NCBI GenBank assembly: GCA_903928835.1
Contig: CAIYSK010000167.1
Location: 1-8,351 of the forward strand
Length of the DNA: 8,351 bases
Direction of reading: 5' to 3'
From: an uncultured cyanobacterium
GTDB lineage: Bacteria; Cyanobacteriota; Cyanobacteriia; PCC-6307; Cyanobiaceae
Shown here: positions 1 to 6,310 of the stretch, one piece after another
Position numbering within the stretch: position 1 is the stretch's first letter
Layout of the letters: every line of letters starts with the position of its first letter
Notes under the pieces: generated by a model
What the model was told of the DNA's origin: nothing
Seen by the model: only the letters and a program-made list of their open reading frames with translations
The model's database searches: none
Program-made: the position numbers and the translations under genes

Positions 1-517
1 CAAAAAAGAACTCCCCTCCTGGCTTGAGCAGCCGCTTCACCCCCTGCAGCACGGCGAGCTTGTCGGTGGAGAGATTCACCACGCAATTGGAGATCACCAC
101 ATCAAAACTGGCGGGCTCGAGGTCCAACGCCTCCAACCACTCGATCGTGCCCGCAAGAAAGCGCACGTTGGCGTAACCAAATTGCTCGACATGGAACTCC
201 CGGTGGGCTTCGGCTACCGCCAATTGCTCCGGGGTCATGTCGACCCCCACCACCTCGCCGCTAGCGCCGACCAACTGGGCAAGCAGATAGACATCGCGGC
301 CGCTGCCACTGCCCAAATCCAGGACCCGCACGCCCTCAAGCAGGGGAGGGGCCACCAACCCGCAGCCGTAGTATCGCGATAGCACCTCCGGATGGATGCG
401 GGCCAGCAAAGGCTTGAGGGCCTCGGGCACGCTGCTGCTGTCGCAGCAGGCGGTGGTGCGCAGATCCTCGCTGCCCGACAAGGTCGAGCCGTAGTACTCC
501 TGAACAGCGCTTTGCAT
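1..517 (-). CDS. arsM: Arsenite S-adenosylmethionine methyltransferase ArsM (partial, 3' end outside window)
   Basis: A class I SAM-dependent methyltransferase that methylates As(III) in the cytoplasm. Reading from the ATG at 517-515, 172 residues are visible before the window edge. The N-terminus has the ArsM-type 'VQEYYG' helix and a 'TTACC' cysteine motif (C24/C25). 'RYYGCG' with C52 follows, then the SAM-binding loop 'VLDLGSGSGRD' (residues 65-75), the acidic 'VGVDMT' strand end (D93), and 'SNCVVNL' with C145. These cysteines match three of the four arsenic-binding or disulfide cysteines of the AS3MT/ArsM family. The fourth, and the C-terminal domain, would lie beyond position 1. There is no clear Shine-Dalgarno sequence before the ATG. 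The gene starts 50 bases after the arsS stop on the same strand, so the two are probably co-transcribed, with ArsM making the methylated arsenical that ArsS uses. Function is confident from motif order and context; only the truncation limits the call. Confidence 0.95.
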   Translation of the reverse strand, partial: MQSAVQEYYGSTLSGSEDLRTTACCDSSSVPEALKPLLARIHPEVLSRYYGCGLVAPPLLEGVRVLDLGSGSGRDVYLLAQLVGASGEVVGVDMTPEQLAVAEAHREFHVEQFGYANVRFLAGTIEWLEALDLEPASFDVVISNCVVNLSTDKLAVLQGVKRLLKPGGEFFF

Positions 518-567
518 GGCAGGCCAGGGCAGGGAAATCAGGGAAAGCGAACTCAGGGATGGCGCCG

Positions 568-1512
568 CTAGGCAACGGCAGCCGCTGGGCTTGAGCTAAG
601 CGCCCCGCTGCAACTGGAACCACTGCCCGCGGTACAGCCGAAACAGTGGCCTGCCACCGCGATCCCATCACCGGCGGGATCCCCATCCAACAAATCGGCC
701 AAATGCCGGGGATTGCCCCCCAGGGGCAGGCCCAGTTGCTGGTTGAAATCACAGTCGAACAGCTGGCCCTGCCAGTCAACGCTGATCAGCTGGCGACACA
801 TCACCGCCTGCAGATTCGCCTCGCGATGGCTGGACCGCAGCAGCTCCTGGTAGCTCTCCAATTGATCTTGGGCCCGCAAGACCGCCGCAAACCGCTGAAT
901 CGGCAGGTTGGTGAGGGCATACAGGGCGTTAAACACCACCCCGAAATCGGCTGCCAGCACCCGCCGGTAGGTGGCCTCGAGCTCCGCCTGCGGGGGCGGC
1001 AACACCGGGCCTTGGGGGTTGAACACCAGATGCAGCTCCAAGCCCGAGCCGCTGCGGCCATAGCCCAGGCCATTGAGCTGTTGCAGGGCTGCAATGCTGC
1101 GCTCAAACACCCCATCGCCCCGCTGCCGATCGACGTTGCCTGCGGAATAGCAGGGCAGGGACGCCACCACGGTGACGCCCTGGGCCGCCAAAAAATCGGC
1201 CAATCCCTCCTGGCCTGGCTCCGACAGGATCGTGAGGTTGCAGCGATCAATCACCGCCACACCCATCGCCCGGACCTCCGCCACCAGCGCCCGGAAGTGG
1301 GGGTGGAGCTCAGGCGCTCCACCGGTGAGATCCAAGCAGCTGATTCCCCGGGCCAGCAACACCTTGGGCACCAGGGCCAAGGTGGCGCGATCCATGCTCT
1401 CGGTGCGGGTCGGGCCCGCATTCACGTGGCAATGGCTACAGGCCTGGTTGCAGCGGTAGCCGAGGTTCACCTGCAGGGTGGTGAGCTGGCCCCTCTGGAT
1501 CGTGGGAAACAT
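568..1512 (-). CDS. arsS: Arsenosugar biosynthesis radical SAM protein ArsS
   Basis: A 314-residue radical SAM enzyme. Family knowledge is that ArsS attaches a 5'-deoxyadenosyl group to a methylated arsenical, the first committed step to arsenosugars. The N-terminus carries the 4Fe-4S motif CxxxCxxC (C21, C25, C28, within 'GYRCNQACSHCHVNAGP'), followed by the SAM-contacting 'DLTGGAPEL' strand (residues 61-69). The C-terminal half holds C239, C254 ('LFDCDFNQQLGLPLGG'), C290, C293 and C301 in 'HCFGCTAGSGSSC'. This is the conserved DUF3641-type tail, probably an additional cluster or substrate site. The length is normal for the family. ATG 1512-1510 is preceded directly by AAAGG, too close to be a good ribosome-binding site, but no better in-frame start lies upstream before the divergent gene. 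It is the first gene of the arsS-arsM pair. The short A/S/G-rich tail after residue 303 is not conserved in character. Confidence 0.94.
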   Translation of the reverse strand: MFPTIQRGQLTTLQVNLGYRCNQACSHCHVNAGPTRTESMDRATLALVPKVLLARGISCLDLTGGAPELHPHFRALVAEVRAMGVAVIDRCNLTILSEPGQEGLADFLAAQGVTVVASLPCYSAGNVDRQRGDGVFERSIAALQQLNGLGYGRSGSGLELHLVFNPQGPVLPPPQAELEATYRRVLAADFGVVFNALYALTNLPIQRFAAVLRAQDQLESYQELLRSSHREANLQAVMCRQLISVDWQGQLFDCDFNQQLGLPLGGNPRHLADLLDGDPAGDGIAVAGHCFGCTAGSGSSCSGALSSSPAAAVA

Positions 1513-1575
1513 CCTTTGAGTTTGCCAGCGTGATCCCCACCGGATAGAAGACAGATCTGGCTTCAGACTGGGCCC
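1513..1575. promoter_or_regulatory. Divergent intergenic region between arsS and the FMN reductase gene
   Basis: Only 63 bases separate the two divergent start codons, so promoters and any operator for both units must lie here or inside the coding starts. On the plus strand TTGCCA (1522-1527) and TAGAAG (1545-1550) are 17 bases apart and form a weak sigma70-like pair. An 8-base palindrome CAGATCTG (1552-1559) sits just after it and could be an operator half, or chance. No recognised ArsR or SmtB operator is evident. The promoter assignment is an inference from spacing. Confidence 0.35.
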
Positions 1576-2091
1576 ATGGATTGTGATCTGCTCGTCATCA
1601 GCGCCAGCAATGGCGAAAACCTCAAGCTCGCTGAGCGCTTTGCCAAGAGCGGCCGGGAGCGGGGCCTTAGGGCAGTCGTGGCCGACCTCACCGCCCTAGA
1701 CCTACCCCTGTTCACGCCCCGGGCCCAAGCCCTGGGAATTCCCCCTGGCATCAGCCCCTTAAGCCAAAAACTGGCCGCCGCCCCCCGTTGGGTGATCTGC
1801 GCCCCCGAATACAACGGCGGCATCCCACCGGTGCTCACCAACGCCATTGCCTGGCTTTCGGTGCAGGGCGACGACTTCCGATCCCTGTTCAATAGTCGCC
1901 CCGTGGTGATTGCCACCCATTCCGGTGGCACTGGCAACGGCGTGCTGACGGCCCTGCGCCTGCAACTCGCCTACCTGGGCGCCCATGTGGTGGGTCGCCA
2001 ATTGGTGAGCAACGGCCAGGCCCCCGCCAAAGACAACAGCATCGTCGAGCTGATCGAACGGCTGCAGCTGATGCCGCCGCCCCTGGCCTGA
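1576..2091 (+). CDS. NAD(P)H-dependent FMN reductase family flavoprotein
   Basis: A 171-residue cytoplasmic flavodoxin-fold protein of the NADPH-dependent FMN reductase family (PF03358-like), which typically reduces flavins, quinones or similar acceptors using NAD(P)H. Visible features are an N-terminal beta strand leading into the phosphate-binding loop 'SASNGENLKLAE' (residues 9-20), the family signature 'APEYNGGIPPVLTNAIAWLS' (76-95), and the following 'VVIATHSGGTGNGV' strand-loop (110-123). Length is normal for the family. ATG 1576 lacks an obvious ribosome-binding site. The stop TGA shares its A with the ATG of the pirin gene, so the two are probably translated together. The gene is divergent from arsS. 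Some relatives are ArsH-like arsenic-associated reductases, but this protein is shorter than ArsH and the motif alone does not tell the substrate. An arsenic role is only suggested by the neighbourhood. Confidence 0.85.
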   Translation: MDCDLLVISASNGENLKLAERFAKSGRERGLRAVVADLTALDLPLFTPRAQALGIPPGISPLSQKLAAAPRWVICAPEYNGGIPPVLTNAIAWLSVQGDDFRSLFNSRPVVIATHSGGTGNGVLTALRLQLAYLGAHVVGRQLVSNGQAPAKDNSIVELIERLQLMPPPLA

Positions 2092-2807
2092 TGGCATTGG
2101 TCTTTCGCCCTGCTGCAGAGCGCTTCCACACCCAGCTCGATTGGCTGGATAGCTGGCACACGTTCTCCTTTGCTGGCCACCACGATCCCGCGTGGATGGG
2201 GTTTGGCCCCTTACGGGTGATCAACGACGACACCATCGCGCCAAGCCGTGGATTTGGCATGCACCCGCACCGCGACATGGAGATCATCACGGTGATGGTG
2301 GAGGGGGAACTCAGCCACCGCGATTCGATGGGCCATGCGGAAGTGCTTAACGCCGGAGAGGTGCAGGCCATGGGCGCCGGCACGGGCGTGGTTCATAGCG
2401 AAATCAATCAAGGCGAGCGGCCCTGTCGGCTGCTGCAAATTTGGATCGAACCGAGTGCCGCAGGAGCTCCACCGACCTACGCCCAACAGGCCTTCACCAT
2501 CGGCTCCTGCTGGACACCCCTGGTGGGGCCTGGGGCCATGGCCATTCACCGGCCCGTTCGGCTCTGGCGAGCCCAGCCCCGGGCCACTGCCATCCCTGGT
2601 GCGAGTCCACCCTTAGAACTGCCCGTAGGGACTGGCCATCAGGGCTGGCTGCAAATGATCAATGGCTGCGGATTAATCCACACCAACCAAGGGCTGGAAC
2701 CAATCCAGGTCCAGCGGGGAGATGGCCTGGGATTTGCGCCTGGGGAATTGACAGCTTTCGAAGCCATAGGCCCTGATGCAGACCTGCTCCTGTTTGAGTT
2801 GGCCTAG
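2091..2807 (+). CDS. Pirin family protein (bicupin, YhhW-like)
   Basis: A 238-residue bicupin of the pirin family. Bacterial members such as E. coli YhhW bind a metal and can have quercetin 2,3-dioxygenase activity; physiological substrates are usually unknown. The N-terminal cupin shows 'HTFSFAGHHDP' (residues 23-33), 'LRVINDDTIAPSRGFGMHPH' (41-60) and 'MGAGTGVVHSEIN' (94-106). The expected metal ligands H58, H60, H102 and E104 are all present. 'CRLLQIWIEP' follows, and the rest (about 150-238) fits the degenerate second cupin. The ATG overlaps the stop of the upstream flavoprotein gene by one base (TGATG), with no separate Shine-Dalgarno sequence, which indicates translational coupling. Expression in one operon with a flavin reductase suggests a redox or stress role, but that is inference. 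Confidence 0.92.
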   Translation: MALVFRPAAERFHTQLDWLDSWHTFSFAGHHDPAWMGFGPLRVINDDTIAPSRGFGMHPHRDMEIITVMVEGELSHRDSMGHAEVLNAGEVQAMGAGTGVVHSEINQGERPCRLLQIWIEPSAAGAPPTYAQQAFTIGSCWTPLVGPGAMAIHRPVRLWRAQPRATAIPGASPPLELPVGTGHQGWLQMINGCGLIHTNQGLEPIQVQRGDGLGFAPGELTAFEAIGPDADLLLFELA

Positions 2808-2898
2808 GGCCGGGGCCGGGTCCTTGGCAAGGAGGCCTTTCCGGAATGGAGAACGGGGCGTGGTGGAGGATAGAAAGGCTTTGCTCAAGCAGCACACG

Positions 2899-3291
2899 AT
2901 GCTCCAGCATCCCCGCGGCTATCTCACCCTTGCCTGGTGCGGCCTCGTTGGCAACGCTCTGGTGATTCCCCTCACCGTGGCCTTCACCGTGCTGGAGCCC
3001 ACCTGGCGCACCACCAACATCGCCGTGGGGGCAGGTGCAGTACTGCCATCAGCAGTGGTGGGTCTGATCGCCTGCCTGGCCCTGATCCGATGGCGGGCCT
3101 GGGGTCGAACCCTGGCCATCGTGGCCTTGGCCCTCGATCTTGCCGTGGGCGTGCCCTACGGCATCGTGCGCATGGCGCTCCTGGACCAAGACCGGCCGCT
3201 CACAGCGGTGCTCTCAGGGCTGCTCTGGGCGGGCACCGCCGCCGCCCTGATCTACTGGTGCCGGCCCAGTATTCGCCGTTACCTCACCTAG
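2899..3291 (+). CDS. Hypothetical four-helix integral membrane protein
   Basis: No family is recognised. From ATG 2899 the product is 130 residues with four strongly hydrophobic segments: residues 9-33 ('YLTLAWCGLVGNALVIPLTV'...), about 41-66, 71-92 ('TLAIVALALDLAVGVPYGIV') and 100-121 ('LSGLLWAGTAAALIYWC'). It ends in a basic tail 'RPSIRRYLT'. A small inner- or thylakoid-membrane protein is therefore likely. The reading frame stays open upstream to 2776 inside the pirin gene, but the sequence before 2881 is not protein-like and would overlap pirin. A TTG at 2881 follows GGAGGA (2865-2870) at a spacing of about ten bases and would add six residues (LLKQHT), so it is a credible alternative start. 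It lies 91 bases after the pirin stop on the same strand and may be the last gene of that transcript. Confidence 0.6.
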   Translation: MLQHPRGYLTLAWCGLVGNALVIPLTVAFTVLEPTWRTTNIAVGAGAVLPSAVVGLIACLALIRWRAWGRTLAIVALALDLAVGVPYGIVRMALLDQDRPLTAVLSGLLWAGTAAALIYWCRPSIRRYLT

Positions 3292-3379
3292 GGGAGCAGA
3301 CACCAAAAGTTGTCGCCAAGATCACAGTCAAGCCGCCGCCGCATGGTCATGATTAGACCTAGGAGAAGCGATACAAACA

Positions 3380-3610
3380 ATGAAAACACTCCAAACTCCA
3401 GCCTGCCAACGCCAATTCCGGCTGGTGGACAACCAGGGAGCCCCCCATCCGGTGCTCGACGACCTCTACGAGTCCCTCGATGCGGCCTGGGGAGAAGCCA
3501 TGGACTGGTGGCAGTCCCAAGCTGGATCAAGCCCGGGACCGGTGGACATCGGCGTGGAGGTGAGCACAGCAAGTGGCAACTGGCGCACCCTGCGTTATCC
3601 AGGCAGCTGA
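3380..3610 (+). CDS. Conserved small hypothetical protein, 76 aa
   Basis: A 76-residue soluble, acidic, tryptophan-rich protein with no known function. It has the layout I recall for small picocyanobacterial conserved hypotheticals: an N-terminal 'QFRLVDNQGAPHPV' hairpin, a central amphipathic helix 'LYESLDAAWGEAMDWWQSQ' (residues 29-47), and a C-terminal strand 'DIGVEVSTASGNWRTLRYP' (56-74). The ATG is preceded by AGGAGA (3361-3366) at 13 bases, a recognisable though distant ribosome-binding site. No signal peptide or membrane segment is visible. Its 3' end overlaps the probable start region of the following NTF2-like gene in another frame. The coding call rests on the ribosome-binding site, the protein-like composition and the remembered family pattern. 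The function is unknown. Confidence 0.65.
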   Translation: MKTLQTPACQRQFRLVDNQGAPHPVLDDLYESLDAAWGEAMDWWQSQAGSSPGPVDIGVEVSTASGNWRTLRYPGS

Positions 3611-4095
3611 GTTGGCTACTGGGCCTGGTTCTTCTAGCGGGCTGCTGGCTCATGCCCCTAGCCGCAGTGCCGGGCGAGGCCCATGCCCTCGAAACCCAGA
3701 GCTGCGCGCCGATCACTGAATCGGCGGTTCAAGGCCTGTTCGAAGGTTGGAACCAGGCCCTCGCCAGTGGAAGCCCCGAAACCGTGGCGAAGCTCTACGA
3801 GCCAGGGGCCCTGCTCCTGCCAACGCTCTCGCCAACCAACCGATCCGATCCCGAAGCGATCGCCGATTACTTCAACGCCTTTCTGAAGCGCCAACCCACA
3901 GGGAAGGTGACCAGCCGTCGCATCCTGCTGGGCTGCAACCAGGCCACCGATGCGGGCACCTACCGCTTCCAGCTCCATCAGCCCGACGAGCAACTCAACG
4001 CCCGCTACACCTTTGTGTATGGCTTTGACGGCCAGCAGTGGCGGATTGTGCACCACCACTCCTCGTTAGTGCCGCAAATCGGACAACCCGCTTAA
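3508..4095 (+). CDS. Exported NTF2-like protein, SgcJ/EcaC (CaMKII association domain) type; start uncertain
   Basis: The C-terminal part (about 3700-4070) is a complete NTF2-like cone fold of the SgcJ/EcaC / CaMKII-association-domain type. It shows 'FEGWNQALASGSPETVAKLY' (first helices), 'GALLLPTLSP', 'AIADYFNAFLKRQPTGKV', 'AGTYRFQLH', 'ARYTFVYGFDGQQWRIVHHH' and 'SSLVP'. Members are often periplasmic or extracellular in cyanobacteria, usually of unknown activity. Before it lies a clear export signal: 'LLGLVLLAGCWLMPLAAV' (from 3616) ending in 'GEAHA', with an AxA-type cleavage site after 3687. 'LLAGC' also resembles a lipobox. The only ATG/GTG/TTG codons in frame nearby are GTG 3508 (195 aa, overlapping the preceding gene by 103 bases) and ATG 3652 (147 aa, which would cut the hydrophobic core). 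I chose GTG 3508 because it keeps the signal intact. A rare CTG start at 3580 or 3607 is also possible. The stop overlaps that of the convergent DUF427 gene. Confidence 0.7.
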   Translation: MAVPSWIKPGTGGHRRGGEHSKWQLAHPALSRQLSWLLGLVLLAGCWLMPLAAVPGEAHALETQSCAPITESAVQGLFEGWNQALASGSPETVAKLYEPGALLLPTLSPTNRSDPEAIADYFNAFLKRQPTGKVTSRRILLGCNQATDAGTYRFQLHQPDEQLNARYTFVYGFDGQQWRIVHHHSSLVPQIGQPA

Positions 4096-4370
4096 CGCAC
4101 CTGGACCCCTTTCCAAAAGGCGACCCGCCCCTTGATCTGCAGGGCGGCCTCCTTGGGTTCGGGATAAAACCAGGCGGCATTGGCGTTGACCTCACCACCG
4201 GCGAGCACGTTGTAGTAGTGGGCCGTGCCCTTCCAGCCACACACGCTGGTGTGATCGGAAGGCTGAATGCAGGCTGGATCGAGGGCGTCTAAGGGGAAGT
4301 AGGCGTTGCCATCCACCGTGACGATGTCGTCACTGGTGGCAATCAGCTGACCATTCCAGTGGGCTTGCAT
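4092..4370 (-). CDS. DUF427 domain-containing protein
   Basis: A 92-residue single-domain DUF427 protein (PF04248), a small beta-rich fold of unknown biochemical role. The typical opening 'MQAHWNGQLIATSDD' is followed by 'VDGNAYFP', the hallmark 'SVCGWKGTAHYYNV' (residues 42-55), and the end motif 'AWFYPEPKEAALQIKGRVAF' then 'WKGV'. The frame is open up to 4601, but the residues upstream of ATG 4370-4368 do not resemble the family and the DUF427 N-terminus starts exactly here. The stop (TTA on the plus strand at 4092-4094) overlaps the stop of the convergent NTF2-like gene by two bases. There is no signal peptide. The family call is strong and the function is unknown. Confidence 0.93.
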   Translation of the reverse strand: MQAHWNGQLIATSDDIVTVDGNAYFPLDALDPACIQPSDHTSVCGWKGTAHYYNVLAGGEVNANAAWFYPEPKEAALQIKGRVAFWKGVQVR

Positions 4371-4690
4371 GGCAAAACAATCAAGTAGTTCAGATTGTGG
4401 CGTACTACCCAAGAACCGGTGGATACTTTGACTCCCCCATTTCGCCATCTGTAGGACTGACAGGTTGCGGTTCGGAAGGTGCAGCCCCACTGCAGCATGA
4501 ACGCGGCCTCCCGACCAGGGCGGTGGGAGCTCTGGGCAACCAGGCCTGACGCAGAGCGCCCCGAACAACTCTGAGGCCACGGGATTTCGGTGTAGATTCA
4601 TTCAAAGATCACCTTGCCTTTACTGATCTCTGGCAATTTTATGCCTTTTTTAAGCCTATATTGATCCCAGTAGATACAGGAATTGTGCGT
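4371..4690. other. Non-coding stretch upstream of the DUF427 gene
   Basis: About 320 bases lie between the DUF427 start and the end of the transposase relic. Open frames exist on the minus strand (to 4601 and 4605), but their translations are proline/arginine-rich and resemble no family, so I do not call a gene. Composition changes from GC-rich to AT-rich near 4600. The DUF427 promoter should be in the part next to 4370, but I see no convincing -35/-10 pair. The left boundary of the former insertion sequence may lie around 4600-4690, yet no terminal inverted repeat or target duplication is recognisable. Confidence 0.5.
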
Positions 4691-5243
4691 CTATCCCGTC
4701 GCCACGAGGGAATAGCGAGCGGGACACAGATTCTTGCACGCTACCAGAACATTATCTTTGCAATGGTTCTTAGCCATTCAGCATTGATTGATCCTTGCAA
4801 AGCCAAACCGCTGCTATGGCCCCTAGTCGACTTTGTCTAAATGACACGAAACGGGTGCTCAACCTTGGTTCTGATGTAAGCATTAGCGGGTTCAACCAGA
4901 TCCTGTAGGTGGCCATCGGCACTATCTGGTAAAATCCTGCATTTTACTGGCCCCATGACAACTCGAAACAGCGGGCTGGTCGGGTGATGCAATGAACATA
5001 GCCGAGGCGGGCCTTAACGATATCAAAGATCTGATTGCCCAAGTTGTTCATATCGAGCAGATAGCGGAAGCGGAAAATCATTGTCTCTTTAGAGATCTTG
5101 TCGCTGATCAAATCGATTCCTGCAAACCTCGGCATAGTCGGCACCACGGCTAGCGGCTCCTCCATTCCTGGATCGCTCAGCGAAACCGAATACTGCATCT
5201 GGTGAATCCGGACCATGGTGGCCAATGGAGATGATGACCGCAC
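4691..5243 (-). pseudogene. IS5-family transposase relic (three frames, DDE core deleted)
   Basis: Three blocks of an IS5-family transposase can be read on the minus strand, each in a different frame. Block A (5243 to about 5004) contains 'PLATMVRIHQMQYSVSLSDP', 'GMEEPL', 'MPRFAGIDLISDKISKETM' and 'FRFRYLLDMNNLGNQIFDIV', the N-terminal DUF772-like region. Block B (4947 to 4840) contains 'KCRILPDSADGHLQDLVEPA' and 'YIRTKVEHPFRVI', the region just after the last catalytic residue, and hits TAG at 4839. Block C (4807 to 4691) reads 'FGFARINQC', a TGA, then 'MAKNHCKDNVLVA' and 'ATG' stop, the C-terminal end. About 30 extra bases separate B and C. The central DDE region, normally well over 100 residues between A and B, is missing, so the protein is inactive. 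The first part of the N-terminus upstream of 5243 is also not recognisable. Neither element end was found. Confidence 0.85.
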
Positions 5244-5717
5244 GAAAGCCTCCCAGCAACCAACAGCAGAAATGTATGTGCATTCCGCAGATCGGAACGC
5301 CTGATCCGCAAGAATGCGGCATCAGTGCATCACTGCTGACACTTTGCCGTGCGTTGCCCTCGAACCACATCACTACAAGGCTGAAAATTCAGCAAAGATG
5401 CAACTCCGAAAAGCAAGGAGAACCAGCGAAATAACGGGAAAGTACAAAAGGCTTTGATCAGAACACGCAGGCGAAGGAACTGCTACATCCCACATGGCAC
5501 CTGGAAGCCGAGGATTGGCGAATAGCCGGCCGACGCCCCTATCTTGCCTAGATAGTTGCTGTGTTCCTGGCTAGATGGGCATCAGCGAAAAAGAAAGATA
5601 CAGAAATACAGATTTGCTTGGCAAGGCAAACAAGGGGGCATCAAAGCTGAAGCTGCATCAATGCAGCAGAAAAGGACAAATGCACAGCCAATAAGGGGAA
5701 AAAGACAAATCAAATAC

Positions 5718-5725
5718 GGAGGAGG
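5718..5725 (+). promoter_or_regulatory. Strong Shine-Dalgarno-like sequence GGAGGAGG
   Basis: An eight-base purine motif complementary to the 16S rRNA tail, positioned nine bases before the GTG at 5735. It is unusual here because most genes in this window lack any clear ribosome-binding site. It lies in a generally purine-rich stretch, so chance is possible. Confidence 0.3.
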
Positions 5726-5734
5726 CTTTAAAAG

Positions 5735-5869
5735 GTGACTAGTCAAAAACTTCACAGAAGTCCATCACAGCATGAAAGGATTGACGATCAGCAGCAACAA
5801 TGTAGACCTTGGGTGGACTGGAACAAATGCACAAATCACCGGACTTGCCAAAAACTTTCTGCTAAATGA
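5735..5869 (+). CDS. Candidate small ORF, 44 aa, with strong Shine-Dalgarno sequence
   Basis: A GTG at 5735 is preceded by a perfect GGAGGAGG (5718-5725) nine bases upstream, the best ribosome-binding site in the window. The predicted 44-residue product is polar, with a 'DDQQQQ' run and three cysteines (C23, C32, C38), and matches nothing I recognise. The GTG overlaps the TGA that ends a basic 60-residue frame starting at TTG 5556 (GTGA, four bases), an arrangement seen in translationally coupled genes. A third frame, ATG 5772 to 5909 ('MKGLTISSNNVDLGWTGTNA'...), overlaps it and is equally plausible as protein. In an A-rich decayed region such matches can arise by chance, so this is only a candidate. 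Confidence 0.2.
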   Translation: MTSQKLHRSPSQHERIDDQQQQCRPWVDWNKCTNHRTCQKLSAK

Positions 5870-6310
5870 GAGGCGCCTCGAAAAAACGCCATTGGCAACG
5901 GTCGCATAGCAATCGAGACTTGACGAGGGTAGGAGTCTCTTAGACTAGTTCACGCGGACCCATGGATCTTTCGTGGCACCTTAAAATGCGGTTTTGGCGA
6001 TAGGCACAGAGAAAAAAATGGAGATTAATCCAACTCTTTTTTACGATTGATACTGGCACGTTCAATCGCCTGACCAGACTGTTTTATTGTGGCCTGCAAC
6101 CATGGAATTGATGCAGTTAAGCTAGCCATTAATTGACAGTCGCTGCATGAATACATTCACCACCAATGACAATTCTGCTCGCACAGCATCTACAGTGCGC
6201 TTCACTTATTTACGCTTCCAGCACGACTCAATAATGCGACTAATATGCATCACTCCAAAGGACTTTCGGCTCAATACGCTCAATTTGCTTACTAAATATC
6301 CACCTCAAGA

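Larger units (their letters stand above)
5244..6310. other. Long A-rich region without a convincing gene
   Basis: About 1.07 kb between the transposase relic and the peroxidase gene. The plus strand is notably purine- and A-rich, especially from 5580 to 5760, unlike the GC-rich genes on either side. No ORF above about 70 residues has family-like sequence, and I see no tRNA, rRNA or CRISPR-like repeat. Part next to 5244 is probably more decayed insertion-sequence DNA. The part next to 6310 must hold the promoter and leader of the peroxidase gene, but no complete -35/-10 pair is evident. Three tiny ORFs (5556-5738, 5735-5869, 5772-5909) are listed or discussed separately. A perfect palindrome GAGGCGCCTC lies at 5870-5879. 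Confidence 0.6.

Noticed and set aside
646..1533. A 295-codon open frame on the plus strand
   Set aside because: It lies antisense to arsS. Its translation is repetitive in Q/H/R/L and family-less, as expected from the complement of a GC-rich gene.
2776..2898. N-terminal extension of the membrane protein back to 2776
   Set aside because: It would overlap the pirin gene and the extra residues do not look like a protein start. ATG 2899 or TTG 2881 are better.
4371..4601. A 77-residue N-terminal extension of the DUF427 protein
   Set aside because: The DUF427 family starts at 'MQAHWNG'. The upstream residues match nothing and are arginine/proline-rich.
4634..4653. Hairpin GGCA-ATTTTA-TGCC followed by T6, terminator-like on the plus strand
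   Set aside because: The stem is only four base pairs and no plus-strand gene ends nearby.
5225..5434. A 69-codon frame on the plus strand
   Set aside because: It starts antisense to the IS5 transposase relic, has no ribosome-binding site and resembles no protein.
5870..5879. Perfect palindrome GAGGCGCCTC
   Set aside because: It has no loop or T-run for a terminator and no repeats of it were seen nearby. A single 10-base palindrome is not enough for an operator call.
6133..6138. Perfect TTGACA -35 box upstream of the peroxidase
   Set aside because: No acceptable -10 hexamer lies 16-18 bases downstream, so a promoter cannot be supported from this alone.
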